The notes under the pieces are model-generated. The model was not told where the DNA came from. It made no database searches and saw only the letters and a program-made list of their open reading frames with translations. A stretch of 64,000 bases of DNA from Pseudomonas sp. Choline-02u-1 (GTDB lineage: Bacteria > Pseudomonadota > Gammaproteobacteria > Pseudomonadales > Pseudomonadaceae), in the NCBI RefSeq assembly GCF_002836515.1, contig NZ_PJBC01000065.1, positions 372,001 to 436,000 on the forward strand. The letters are read 5' to 3'. A program made the translations under genes and the position numbers. Shown here piece after piece: positions 49,646 to 58,729 of the stretch (its first letter is position 1; each line of letters starts with the position of its first letter).

Positions 49646-51555
49646 CAGGACAACGCCTCCAGCTCCGCCTGCATGCTTTCCAGGGTTTCCAGCGCTTGCA
49701 TCCAGGCTTCTTCCAACTCGGCTTCACGAACCTTCAATTTGGCCTGTTCGGCGAGCAGATCCCGCAGTTCATTCTTGCGTGCCGGCTCGTAGATATCGCT
49801 GTCGCCGAGGCTGGCATCGACCTTGGCCAGTTTCTCGTGAAGCTTGCCCAGCTCGGCTTCAAGCTTGTCGGCCTCGCGCTTGTGCGGGGCCAGTTGTTGG
49901 CGCAACGCTGCTGCCGCTTGGCGCTGGGCTTTCTTGTCGGTCTTGTCCGGATTGACCGGTGTGTTGCTGACCGGCGCATTACGCTGGCGGTATTCCACCA
50001 GCCAGCGGGCGTAATCTTCCAGGTCGCCATCGAACTCTTCGACCTTGCCGTCGGCGACCAGATAGAAGTTGTCGGTGGTGCTCTTGAGCAAATGCCGATC
50101 GTGAGACACCACCAGCACCGCACCGCTGAATTCCTGCAGGGCCATGGTCAGTGCCAGACGCATTTCCAGGTCGAGGTGGTTGGTCGGTTCGTCGAGCAGC
50201 AACAGGTTCGGCCGCTCCCAGGCGATCAACGCAAGCGCGAGACGAGCCTTCTCGCCACCGGAGAAATTCAGCACCGGCTCATCGATGCGCGCGCCACGGA
50301 AGTCGAAGCCGCCGAGGAAGTCACGCAAGGTCTGCTCGCGCTCGCCCGGCGCCAGCCGCTGCAAGTGCAGCAACGGGCTGGCCTTGGAATCCAGCGAATC
50401 GAGTTGATGCTGAGCGAAGTAGCCGACCACGGTGTTCTCGCCACGGGTCAGGCGCCCGGCCAGCGGTTCAAGCTCACCGGCGAGGTTCTTGATCAGCGTC
50501 GATTTACCCGCGCCGTTCGGCCCGAGCAGACCGATCCGCGCGCCCGGAGTCAGTTGCAGCTTGACCTTCTCCAGGATGGTCTTGTCGCCATAACCCAGGC
50601 GTGCATCGGACAGGTCGATCAGCGGGCTGGAGATCTTCGTTGACTCACGGAAGACGAAGTCGAACGGCGAATCGACGTGGGCCGCCGAGAGTTCTTCCAT
50701 GCGTTCCAGCGCCTTGATCCGGCTCTGCGCCTGACGGGCCTTTGTCGCCTGGGCCTTGAAGCGAGCGATGTAGCTTTCCATGTGCGCACGCTGCGCCTGC
50801 TGCTTCTCGTAGGCCTGTTGCTGCTGGGCCAGACGCTCGGCGCGGGCGCGTTCGAACGCGGTGTAGCCTCCACGGTAGAGCGTCAGTTTGCGCTGATCGA
50901 CATGGGCGACGTGATCAACCACTTCGTCGAGGAAGTCGCGGTCGTGGGAAATCAGCAGCAAGGTGCCCGGATAGCTTTTCAGCCACTCTTCGAGCCAGAT
51001 GATTGCGTCGAGGTCCAAGTGGTTGGTCGGTTCGTCGAGCAGCAGCAGATCCGAGGGGCACATCAGTGCCTGTGCCAGATTCAGACGCATCCGCCAGCCA
51101 CCGGAGAAATCGCCGACCTGACGGTCCATCTGCTCATTGGTGAAACCAAGACCGGCGAGCAGCTTGCGCGCCCGTGCATCGGCGGTGTAACCGTCGGCGC
51201 TGTCGAGTTCGGCGTGCAGGCGCGCCAGCGCGGTGCCGTCATGGGCCTGCTCGGCGGCGGCAAGCTCGCGCTGCACCTCACGCAGACGCAGGTCGCCATC
51301 GAGCACATAGTCGACCGCCAGGCGCTCAAGGGTGTCGACCTCCTGGCGCATGTGCGCGATGCGCCAGTCGACCGGCAGCAGGCAGTCGCCCGAATCCGGA
51401 TGCAACTCGCCGCGCAGCAAGGCGAACAGGCTGGATTTGCCGGCACCGTTGGCGCCGATGAGGCCGGCTTTGTGGCCGGCGTGCAGGGTCAGCTCGGCGT
51501 CTTCTAGCAGACGTTGCGGGCCACGCTGTAAAGTCAGGTTCTGAAGTCGGATCAT
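49645..51555 (-). CDS. ABC-F family ATPase (YheS-like)
   Basis: 636 residues with two ABC domains and no membrane segments. First cassette: Walker A GLIGANGAGKSSLFALL, signature DFSGGWRMRLNLAQAL; second: GLLGPNGAGKSTLIKNLAG, signature NFSGGEKARLALALIAW; both with DEPTNHLDL. The P-site tRNA-interaction linker lies between them (residues 230-300), and the C-terminus is a coiled coil. ABC-F proteins act on ribosomes to relieve stalling. Size and architecture fit the YheS group. Confidence 0.93.
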   Translation of the reverse strand: MIRLQNLTLQRGPQRLLEDAELTLHAGHKAGLIGANGAGKSSLFALLRGELHPDSGDCLLPVDWRIAHMRQEVDTLERLAVDYVLDGDLRLREVQRELAAAEQAHDGTALARLHAELDSADGYTADARARKLLAGLGFTNEQMDRQVGDFSGGWRMRLNLAQALMCPSDLLLLDEPTNHLDLDAIIWLEEWLKSYPGTLLLISHDRDFLDEVVDHVAHVDQRKLTLYRGGYTAFERARAERLAQQQQAYEKQQAQRAHMESYIARFKAQATKARQAQSRIKALERMEELSAAHVDSPFDFVFRESTKISSPLIDLSDARLGYGDKTILEKVKLQLTPGARIGLLGPNGAGKSTLIKNLAGELEPLAGRLTRGENTVVGYFAQHQLDSLDSKASPLLHLQRLAPGEREQTLRDFLGGFDFRGARIDEPVLNFSGGEKARLALALIAWERPNLLLLDEPTNHLDLEMRLALTMALQEFSGAVLVVSHDRHLLKSTTDNFYLVADGKVEEFDGDLEDYARWLVEYRQRNAPVSNTPVNPDKTDKKAQRQAAAALRQQLAPHKREADKLEAELGKLHEKLAKVDASLGDSDIYEPARKNELRDLLAEQAKLKVREAELEEAWMQALETLESMQAELEALS

Positions 51556-51605
51556 AATGGCGGCGGAGTCTACCAGCTTCGCTCACAACTGGCGCGAGTA
51601 GCACG

Positions 51606-52067
51606 ATGTCCTCTGACCTGTGGAGCTTTGCCCTTGATGTCTACGCCCGACCGGGCGTGGAAGATGCCTGCCTGCGATTGCAAACGGCGGGCGCCAATGT
51701 CTGCCTGTTGCTATGCGGTTTGTGGCTGGAGCAGCGAGCGGTGACCTGCGATGAACCGCGCGTACGCCTGCTCAAGGCCTTGACCGCGCCGTGGGATGTC
51801 GAAGTGGTGCAGCCATTGCGAAGCCTGCGCATGCAATGGAAAGTGCGGGCCGTCGATGATGCGGTGGTGGCAGGCATGCGCGAGCAGATCAAGTCACTTG
51901 AGCTTGAAGCTGAACGAACCTTGTTGTCACGGCTGGAAGGTGTGGCGCAGGAATGGACGCGCAACGAGGCAGGTTCGGTGACCTGGCTGGAAGGCTTGGC
52001 CGGCAGTGCAGCCAGCCTGAACCGCGACGCGCTGCAAGTGCTGCGCGTCGCGGCAACCGGCACTTAG
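51606..52067 (+). CDS. TIGR02444 family protein
   Basis: 153 residues, helical and soluble: SDLWSFALDVYARPGVEDAC, QTAGANVCLLLCGLWLEQRA, VVQPLRSLRMQWKVRAVDDA. Matches the TIGR02444 (DUF2390) family found beside the ABC-F gene and algP in Pseudomonas. Function unknown. It is divergent from the ABC-F gene across 50 bases and overlaps the convergent algP stop by four bases. Confidence 0.88.
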   Translation: MSSDLWSFALDVYARPGVEDACLRLQTAGANVCLLLCGLWLEQRAVTCDEPRVRLLKALTAPWDVEVVQPLRSLRMQWKVRAVDDAVVAGMREQIKSLELEAERTLLSRLEGVAQEWTRNEAGSVTWLEGLAGSAASLNRDALQVLRVAATGT

Positions 52068-53245
52068 GAAGCGCTGGTCGGGGTGCTGCTGACGCTCGAC
52101 GAAGCGGCTGGCGCTGGCGCCGTCGAAGGGGTCGAGTGAGCGGCGGACGACGGTGCCGACGTAGCCTGAGCAGCCGGGGAAGCCGCAGGCGCAGGCTTGG
52201 CCGCTGGAGCGGTAGCCGGTTTGGTAGCGGCTGGCTTGGCAGCAGCAGGCTTTTTCACCGCTGGTTTTGCGGCTGGCTTGGCGGCCGGTTTTGCAGCAGC
52301 GGGCGCAGGCTTGGCAGCAGCGGGTTTCGCAGCAGGCTTGGCGGCCGGTTTCGCCGCGGTTTTTGCCGCAGGTTTTGCTGTCGATGTTGCGGCTGGTTTG
52401 GCAGCAGGTTTTACCGCCACTTTCGCCGTAGGTTTGGCGGCAGCCGGTTTAACCGCAATCTTGGCAACGGGCTTCGCAGCAGCTGTTTTTGCGACTGGTT
52501 TCGCCGCTGCTTTGGCAGCAGGTTTGGCGGCTGCGGTTTTCGCCGGTGCAGCTTTGCTCGCGGCCGGTTTAGCGACGGTTTTGGCAGGGGTGGCTTTCGT
52601 TGCTGGCTTGGCTGTAGCAGGTTTGGCTGCGGTGGTTTTAGCCGCCGGCTTTGCCGCGCTCGCCGCTGGCTTCTTCGCTGCAGTTTTCGCCGCTGGTTTG
52701 GCAACCGCTTTCACTGGCGCCTTGGCCGCTGGTTTGGCGGTGGTTTTCGCAGCAGCAGGTTTGGCCGCAGCGGTCTTTGCCGGGGCTTTGCTTGCAGCAG
52801 GTTTGGCAGCGACTTTCTTCGCTGGAGCGGCTGCGGGTTTGGCCGAACGCGACGACAGGACCTTACCCACTGCTTCCTGAACGCGGCCAACACCCTGGGC
52901 CAGCTTCAGGCTTTCCTGAGCATCGCGCTTGAGCTGCAGAATGTAGCTGCGGGTCTCGGACTGACGATCTTTCAACGCGTCGAGCAGGTCTTCGAGTTCT
53001 TTCACCGAGGCCTTGGCTTTATTCTGCGCCTTGGCTTTGCCGGCGGTGGCGGCGTCTTGCAGTTTGGTGCGCGATTTGTGCAGTTTTTCCTGCGCTTTGC
53101 CACGCTGTTTTTCCAGCTTGGCGAGCAGTTTTTCAGCATCAGCCAAGGCTTGCGAGCAAGCGTTTTCCAAATGCTCGAGCAAGCTGCCCGACAACTGTTG
53201 GAGTAAGTGCAACGGAGTATTTACAGGCTTCTTGGTGGCCGACAT
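52064..53245 (-). CDS. algP: Histone H1-like alginate regulatory protein AlgP
   Basis: 393 residues. Residues 1-130 form a charged coiled coil (LLEHLENACSQALADAEKLL, KLEKQRGKAQEKLHKSRTKL); residues 135-340 are a tandem array of KPAA-type tetrapeptides (AAKPAAK and variants), as in histone H1 tails; an Ala/Pro/Ser tail follows. In P. aeruginosa AlgP (AlgR3) binds DNA and affects algD expression. The DNA behind the repeats is a degenerate 12-base array prone to rearrangement. Adjacent to algQ one gene away. Confidence 0.93.
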   Translation of the reverse strand: MSATKKPVNTPLHLLQQLSGSLLEHLENACSQALADAEKLLAKLEKQRGKAQEKLHKSRTKLQDAATAGKAKAQNKAKASVKELEDLLDALKDRQSETRSYILQLKRDAQESLKLAQGVGRVQEAVGKVLSSRSAKPAAAPAKKVAAKPAASKAPAKTAAAKPAAAKTTAKPAAKAPVKAVAKPAAKTAAKKPAASAAKPAAKTTAAKPATAKPATKATPAKTVAKPAASKAAPAKTAAAKPAAKAAAKPVAKTAAAKPVAKIAVKPAAAKPTAKVAVKPAAKPAATSTAKPAAKTAAKPAAKPAAKPAAAKPAPAAAKPAAKPAAKPAVKKPAAAKPAATKPATAPAAKPAPAASPAAQATSAPSSAAHSTPSTAPAPAASSSVSSTPTSAS

Positions 53246-53437
53246 GGTTTACCTCCTGGCTGACGTGAGTGCGGCTCATACTAGACCTCTGCTGATACCG
53301 CCGCTAGGGCATGTTGACAGTATCTGCGCCGTTGCGTTGCACCGAAGCCGAAATGTTCTGCACCGGGGTAAAAGCAGTTCACCGATGCAGACGTTTGCAC
53401 TGGCATAATCCCTCGCATCTCAGGTCGGAGAGTGCCC

Positions 53438-54103
53438 ATGTCGCGCTACTTTATTTTGTCCCTCTGCGTGGTTTTTTCGGCGGCATACGCCGATGAAAAA
53501 ACCACGGCGAATGATGCTCATGACCTGGCTTACAGCCTCGGTGCCAGCCTCGGTGAACGGCTGCGCCAGGAGGTGCCGCAGTTGCAGATCCAGGCGCTGA
53601 TCGAAGGCCTGCAACAGGCGTATCAGGGCAAGCCCCTGGCGTTGAGTGAAGCGCGTATCGAACAGATTCTGGCCGATCACGAATCGCGCAATGCCGAGCA
53701 GGCATCACGCCAATCGAGTGATGCTGCGATGGAGAACGAGCAACGGTTTCTCAGCGCGGAAAAAGCCAAACCGGGCGTAAAGGAATTGGCCGATGGCATC
53801 CTTCTGACCGAACTCGTCCCGGGCTCCGGCGCCAAAGCCGGCCCCGACGGAAAAGTTCAGGTGTTGTATGTCGGCAAGTTGCCGGACGGCACTGTGTTTG
53901 ACCAGAACAGCCAACCGCAATGGTTCAACCTCGACAGCGTGATTGCCGGTTGGCGCACGGCGCTGCAGAACATGCCGGTCGGGGCAAAATGGCGATTGGT
54001 GATTCCATCGGATCAGGCCTATGGTGCCGACGGTGCCGGCGACCTGATCGCACCGTTCACGCCACTGGTGTTTGAAGTGGAACTGCGTGGCGCGACGAAC
54101 TGA
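53438..54103 (+). CDS. FKBP-type peptidyl-prolyl isomerase, secreted
   Basis: 221 residues. Signal peptide MSRYFILSLCVVFSAAYA, an N-terminal dimerisation domain (AYSLGASLGERLRQEVPQLQ; LIEGLQQAYQGKPLALSE), then a C-terminal FKBP domain (VQVLYVGKLPDGTVFDQNSQ; VIAGWRTALQNMPVGAKWRL; PFTPLVFEVEL). Same layout as FkpA/FklB/Mip. Acts as a periplasmic folding catalyst. The ATG at 53438 is chosen with GGAGAG upstream. The gene between algP and algQ in P. aeruginosa is also an FKBP isomerase. Confidence 0.92.
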   Translation: MSRYFILSLCVVFSAAYADEKTTANDAHDLAYSLGASLGERLRQEVPQLQIQALIEGLQQAYQGKPLALSEARIEQILADHESRNAEQASRQSSDAAMENEQRFLSAEKAKPGVKELADGILLTELVPGSGAKAGPDGKVQVLYVGKLPDGTVFDQNSQPQWFNLDSVIAGWRTALQNMPVGAKWRLVIPSDQAYGADGAGDLIAPFTPLVFEVELRGATN

Positions 54104-54110
54104 TCGGGCA

Positions 54111-54145
54111 TAAAAAAACGGTGCGCTTTCGGCGCACCGTTTTTC
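54111..54145. terminator. Bidirectional terminator between the FKBP gene and algQ
   Basis: ACGGTGCGC (54118-54126) and GCGCACCGT (54132-54140) form a nine-base stem with a TTTCG loop, flanked by seven A and five T. Confidence 0.9.
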
Positions 54146-54159
54146 CGCAAGGATGTGGT

Positions 54160-54618
54160 TCAGGCCTGAACCGGGTCTTCTGCCTTGTGTGCCGTGTGCA
54201 GCACTTCGATCAGGCAGTCTTCAAGTTCGAAGCGCTCATGCAGCAAGCCGCCCAATTCCTTGAATTTCTCCGCAACGCATTTACCTTCATCGCACAGGTC
54301 GTTGAACGCGAGCAGCTTCTCGGTAATGACGTCGATGCGCGGGTAGATTGTCTCGGCGAGTTCCAGACCGCGCTTGTCGTTGAACGCCTTGGCTTCGCCA
54401 GTCAACTGTTCATAGATTTCAAAGTGACCGGCCGACACGTAATCGACCAGCACACCGCAGAATTCCAGTAGAGGTTTGCGGCTTTCAGACAGCGAATCAG
54501 GCTGCGCACCGAGTTTGTCGTAGGCGCCGATCAGCTCTTCACGCTCCTGCAACCAGCGGTCGATCAGCAGATGAACCCCACCCCAACGTTCCTGAGCATT
54601 CTGACAACTTTCGAGCAT
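54160..54618 (-). CDS. algQ: Anti-sigma-70 factor AlgQ (Rsd family)
   Basis: 152 residues, all-helical Rsd/AlgQ fold: WGGVHLLIDRWLQEREELIG, PLLEFCGVLVDYVSAGHFEI, ELGGLLHERFELEDCLIEVL. Rsd binds region 4 of sigma-70 in stationary phase and favours alternative sigma factors; in P. aeruginosa AlgQ influences alginate and siderophore genes. The start at ATG 54618 (MLESCQNAQERWG) is preferred over an extension. Convergent with the FKBP gene. Confidence 0.95.
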   Translation of the reverse strand: MLESCQNAQERWGGVHLLIDRWLQEREELIGAYDKLGAQPDSLSESRKPLLEFCGVLVDYVSAGHFEIYEQLTGEAKAFNDKRGLELAETIYPRIDVITEKLLAFNDLCDEGKCVAEKFKELGGLLHERFELEDCLIEVLHTAHKAEDPVQA

Positions 54619-54800
54619 GGCGATCTCTCTTCCCTTGTGGGTCATGCTGCTCTACACCCGCGCCCATGTTCTGATTTGACTGGGTGGACGATCGGGCAGA
54701 GCGTCATCGAGCAACATAAATCCAATGACACGTGCCGGCCAGATTATGCCCGCACGCCTATGGCTTCAAGGTACGCAGGAGATAAAGTTCATACAAGTGT

Positions 54801-55352
54801 TTAATCCCTGACCAGCACGTGGTGCGACGCTTCGTCGCTGACCGGTCGTTGCAGAGCACTGCAGATCAGACGCAACAACTGATAAACCGCAAGAATGGAC
54901 ACACCGACAAAAAACAGCAGGCTCCATTCCGGGATGCTCAAATCGAAGAGTGTCCAGGAGATTTCCGAGCAGTCGGCACCGCCGTTGAACATTCGTTGCA
55001 GGGCACAGATCCATGGCAAGCCACTGAAAAGTGATTCCACAGTCGGCGAGCATTTGACCAGTTGCAACATGGAATCACTCTGGATCAACACCTGCCGCCA
55101 GGCAGCGGTGGTTCCGCCCAGACTGGCGCCCAACGCAAACAGCCAGTACCACCATAATCCGCCACGCCGGGGGCCATGCACCGCCGCCACGCCGCAGCCA
55201 ATGCACAGCAAGGTGAGGAACAAGCGCTGCACCAGGCACAGACTGCAAGGCGTCAGGCCCACCGCATATTCGAGGTAATAGGAAGCTCCCAGAGCAAAGG
55301 CCCCCGCAATGAAAGCGATGAAGAACAAGGAGCGTGAGCAGGCCAACGACAT
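54801..55352 (-). CDS. dsbB: Disulfide bond formation protein DsbB
   Basis: 183 residues with four membrane helices. First redox pair C36-x-x-C39 (TPCSLCLVQR) and second pair C101 and C128 in the long periplasmic loop (VKCSPTVESLFSGL; GADCSEISWTL) match DsbB, which reoxidises DsbA and hands electrons to ubiquinone. An extra cysteine (C116) lies in the loop. In P. aeruginosa the paralogue at this position is called DsbH. The 182 bases before algQ hold no gene that I can see. Confidence 0.93.
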   Translation of the reverse strand: MSLACSRSLFFIAFIAGAFALGASYYLEYAVGLTPCSLCLVQRLFLTLLCIGCGVAAVHGPRRGGLWWYWLFALGASLGGTTAAWRQVLIQSDSMLQLVKCSPTVESLFSGLPWICALQRMFNGGADCSEISWTLFDLSIPEWSLLFFVGVSILAVYQLLRLICSALQRPVSDEASHHVLVRD

Positions 55353-55568
55353 GGCTTTTCCGTAACAGTAGAGACAGGCAGTTACGGTAGAGGAAAGCGT
55401 GTCAGCCTTTCAAGGCAAGGGCCTGCCGACAGTTCACCACAGATGTAGGGAAAACCCGACAGGTTCAAGAGGAAAAGATGAAGGACTCTGTAGGACTTTG
55501 CCTCAAGAGCACAAAGAAGATGAATTTTCGGTCAGTGAAGTTCACGAGGGAGCATCCTCCCTCGCCTC

Positions 55569-56807
55569 TCAGACCTTCGCCGCAACCGGCAAAGGCGCCG
55601 CCAGCAAACGTTCATCAAGCAGCCCAAGACCTTCCTGGAACAACTGGTTGCTGCGCTCGGTATCGCCGAGCTGTGCGAGCAGTCGGGCCAATTCAGCGCA
55701 TGTCTCAGGATTGCGCTGCACGCGCAGACTGCTTTCCAGATAGTCGCGAGCCTTGCCCCACAGACTGGTTTGCAGACATAAACGCCCAAGGGTCAGCAGC
55801 AGGCTCGGATCGGCCGGATGCTCCTTGAGCCAGCCCTCAGCGGTTTGCAACTGTCGTGCAGGATCACTGCCACGAACCAGACCATAAAGCCGCGCCAGAT
55901 GGCTGTCGTACCTGCGCTTGAGCGCGGTGCGCAGCACCTCTTCGGCCTCGACCTGAGCGCCTAGCTGGCGCAATTGCTCGGCATAGGCCAATACCAGAGG
56001 GGCCTCCTGACGCTGCGCTGAAGTCAGCTGTTCCCAGGCCCGCTTGAGCGACTGCAGACCCACCGTGCCGTCCTCTTCGCGATGAGCTGCCAGCGAGAGA
56101 TTTTCCCCCCAGGCGCGACGCTCGAGTTCAGCCAGTTCGGCCGGCGGCAGCACTTTGTCCTTGCGCAACTCCGGCAGCAGACGAATCACCGCCGTCCATT
56201 CGCCACGCTGCTGATACAGACGTTGCAATTGACGCAGTGTTTGCGCGCTGCGCGGATGCCGTTCATGCATTGCCTGCAAGGTCACCAGCGCACCGTCGGT
56301 GTCGCCACGATCGGTCTGCAACTGTGCGTGACTCAGGGCGATCGCCAATTCGGCTTGCGGCTGACGCTCCAGCGCACGTTCGAGCAAACGATCGCTTTCT
56401 TCGTACTGGCCTTGCTCGTTGGCCGCGCGTGCGGCGCCCAGGTAATAAAGCAGCGGCTGGCGTTCGGCTTCGGCTGCGCGGGTCAGATGCCGCTGCGCGC
56501 TGGCCCAGCGACCCTCAGCCAGATCCAGTTGCCCGTGTTCGATTGCCACTTGCACGCGGCGGCTGCGATTGCGCCGCGACCAGGGATTGACCACGCCGGT
56601 AGAGGTCGTCACCAGCTCGACCAACACCTTGATACCCCAGAACAGCAGCCACAGCACCGTGATCACCGCCAGCGTTGCCCACAGGCTCGCCTCGTAGCGG
56701 AAGCTCTTGTACGCCACCAGCACGTAACCGGAATGCTCGGCGATCGCCAGGCCCAGCGCTGCCGTCGCCGCGATGACCAGAAACACGATTACATAGAGGC
56801 GCTTCAT
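55569..56807 (-). CDS. hemY: HemY, heme-biosynthesis-associated TPR membrane protein
   Basis: 412 residues. Two N-terminal membrane helices (VIVFLVIAATAALGLAIAEH; SLWATLAVITVLWLLFWGIK), then a TPR-rich periplasmic or cytoplasmic part (RAAEAERQPLLYYLGAARAA, TLGRLCLQTSLWGKARDYLE). HemY in enterobacteria is encoded with hemCDX and is not the oxidase of the same name. ATG 56807 overlaps the hemDX stop by four bases. A weak hairpin (55546-55563) follows the stop. The 216-base gap to dsbB (55353-55568) otherwise shows nothing. Confidence 0.92.
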   Translation of the reverse strand: MKRLYVIVFLVIAATAALGLAIAEHSGYVLVAYKSFRYEASLWATLAVITVLWLLFWGIKVLVELVTTSTGVVNPWSRRNRSRRVQVAIEHGQLDLAEGRWASAQRHLTRAAEAERQPLLYYLGAARAANEQGQYEESDRLLERALERQPQAELAIALSHAQLQTDRGDTDGALVTLQAMHERHPRSAQTLRQLQRLYQQRGEWTAVIRLLPELRKDKVLPPAELAELERRAWGENLSLAAHREEDGTVGLQSLKRAWEQLTSAQRQEAPLVLAYAEQLRQLGAQVEAEEVLRTALKRRYDSHLARLYGLVRGSDPARQLQTAEGWLKEHPADPSLLLTLGRLCLQTSLWGKARDYLESSLRVQRNPETCAELARLLAQLGDTERSNQLFQEGLGLLDERLLAAPLPVAAKV

Positions 56808-58729
56808 GGGGTCGTCTCCTGCGCCGCGTTGGCGGCAGGCTTGGCGAACGGCTTCACCGATTCTTCGGCGTTGAGGTTGCGCCGCTCAAGATACGCTTGC
56901 ACCGCGCTCAAGGTGCCGGCCAGATCCGGAATCTTGACGGTGACGGGCTCCTTGCTCAGTTCGGCGACCTGTTCCAGCATGATTTTGCTTTGCGGGTTGT
57001 CCGGGTTGAAATTGCCCTTGAGCACATCGCGCGCCTCGGTCAGCGCCTGGGTGTAAACCGGCGCCTGACCGTTGAGTGCCGCCCATTGCGCCTGCTCCAG
57101 CGCCAGGCTCAGGGCCAGGCGTACCTGGCTCAGGCTCTGCCCGGCCAGCAGCGGTTTGACATTCTTGTCGGCGTTGAAATCGATGCGGATATAGCGCGAC
57201 ACCTTGTCCCACCATTGCGCCCAGCGACTGGCGCCATCGCCGTCGGCGGTCAGACCCAGCAGCGACTCGCCGCGATCCTTGTACTCCGGCGCCAGCTCGG
57301 TAAGGTCGATGACCTGATCGCGCAGCGCGCCAAGGCGCAGGAACAGCCCGGTGCGATCCGGTTGTTCGGTGCTGCGCAAGGCAACCAGGGTTTTCGCCAC
57401 TTGCTCGCGAGCGGCGAAGGAACCCGGGTCATTCTGTTCACGGAGGATTTCGTCGGCGCCCTGCACCAGCGCCTGCGCGCTGCTGATGTCCTGCAATGCC
57501 GACAGGCGCAGACTGGCCAGACGCAGCAAGTGCTCGGCTTCGGCCAGACGCCAGTCCTTGCGGCTGGCGCCGAGGACGGTTTCCAGACGTTGATTGAGGC
57601 GCTGCTGATCGCCTTGCAATTGCGTGACCAGACGCTGGCGTTCGGCGAGTTCATCAGCGCCAGGCAACTGCGCAAGGCGCTCGGTCAGACGCTGCTCGTT
57701 GAGCTTCAGACTCTGCGCCTGATCATTCAACGCCTGCACCTGACTCGACTGTTGCTGCGTGTTGTTCTGCAGGTGACGCACCTGCCAGACACCCCAGCCA
57801 CCGATGGCGACACCGGCGGCGCCAAGCAGCAGGGCGACAATCGCCAGTCCATTGCCTCGGCGCGGCTCCCGGGCCGGCGGTGGAGTTTCAATCTGAGCAT
57901 CGAGCGCAGGCTGGGCGTCATCTTTGGGCAAGGCTGTTTCGCTCACGTATCCATCCTTTGCATTGGAAAACGGCACGGGAAACTCCCGTAACGCCGTCAG
58001 CAAAGCCGCGGCACTCGCGCCGCGGCAATCCACAACTGTTTGAGCCCCGGCGGCACGTGCCAGCTCGGCGACCCTCGGGCTCGGTACAAACAACGGCAAC
58101 TGCGCGATCTTCGGCCAGGCATCGCCGGCCATCTGCCGCAGGTGCTCGAAACCCTGTCCACTGCTGACCACCAGCCCGTCCAAGCGTTCCGCTTCGATCC
58201 GCCGTGGCAGCTCGCTGGGCGGGTAGGCAGGCAGGTCGCGGCGATACAACTCCAGATACTCGACACTAGCACCAAGCGCGCGCAGGCGCTCAGCGAGCAG
58301 CTCACGGCCACCCTCCCCACGCAGGATCATCACCTGCGCGCCGGGCTGGCTCAGCGCCTCGCGCAGACGCGGCAATTGCAGCAAGGCTTCACTGTCATCG
58401 CCATCAGACGGGAAACTCACGTCGAGACCATGATCGCGAAGAATCTCGGCAGTCGCCGCGCCGACGCTGAACCACGGCATGCTCAATGGCGCCGCGCCTT
58501 CGGACCTGAGCAGATCCACCGCAATCCGCGCCGCCGGTTTGCTGACCACGATTACTGCGTTGCAAGTGGGCAATCGCGCAATCGCCTGACGAATACTGTC
58601 AGAGACCGTCAGCGGAACAATGTCCAAAAGCGGCAGGCAACTGCTGAAAATCCCCTGCCCGGCCAACTGTTCGGCCAGCGCCGCGCAGTCATCCGCGGGA
58701 CGCGTCAGCAGCAGGCGCCAGCCAGTCAC
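56804..58729 (-). CDS. hemDX: Fused uroporphyrinogen-III synthase HemD / HemX
   Basis: One open frame of 641 codons. Residues 1-255 are HemD (WRLLLTRPADDCAALAEQLA; VILRGEGGRELLAERLRALG; LDGLVVSSGQGFEHLRQMAG), which closes hydroxymethylbilane with ring D inversion. Residues 262-641 are HemX: a short cytosolic part, one membrane helix (GLAIVALLLGAAGVAIGGWG), a coiled coil, then a helical domain. No stop separates them. An internal GTG at 57946 preceded by AAAGGATGGATAC could also start a separate HemX. HemX is often mislabelled as a uroporphyrinogen methyltransferase. The GTG start at 58729 overlaps the hemC stop. Confidence 0.88.
   Translation of the reverse strand: MTGWRLLLTRPADDCAALAEQLAGQGIFSSCLPLLDIVPLTVSDSIRQAIARLPTCNAVIVVSKPAARIAVDLLRSEGAAPLSMPWFSVGAATAEILRDHGLDVSFPSDGDDSEALLQLPRLREALSQPGAQVMILRGEGGRELLAERLRALGASVEYLELYRRDLPAYPPSELPRRIEAERLDGLVVSSGQGFEHLRQMAGDAWPKIAQLPLFVPSPRVAELARAAGAQTVVDCRGASAAALLTALREFPVPFSNAKDGYVSETALPKDDAQPALDAQIETPPPAREPRRGNGLAIVALLLGAAGVAIGGWGVWQVRHLQNNTQQQSSQVQALNDQAQSLKLNEQRLTERLAQLPGADELAERQRLVTQLQGDQQRLNQRLETVLGASRKDWRLAEAEHLLRLASLRLSALQDISSAQALVQGADEILREQNDPGSFAAREQVAKTLVALRSTEQPDRTGLFLRLGALRDQVIDLTELAPEYKDRGESLLGLTADGDGASRWAQWWDKVSRYIRIDFNADKNVKPLLAGQSLSQVRLALSLALEQAQWAALNGQAPVYTQALTEARDVLKGNFNPDNPQSKIMLEQVAELSKEPVTVKIPDLAGTLSAVQAYLERRNLNAEESVKPFAKPAANAAQETTP

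Noticed and set aside
51953..53206. 417-codon Gly/Arg-rich open frame opposite algP
   Set aside because: It is the reverse reading of the algP repeat array; the low-complexity product has no conserved features.
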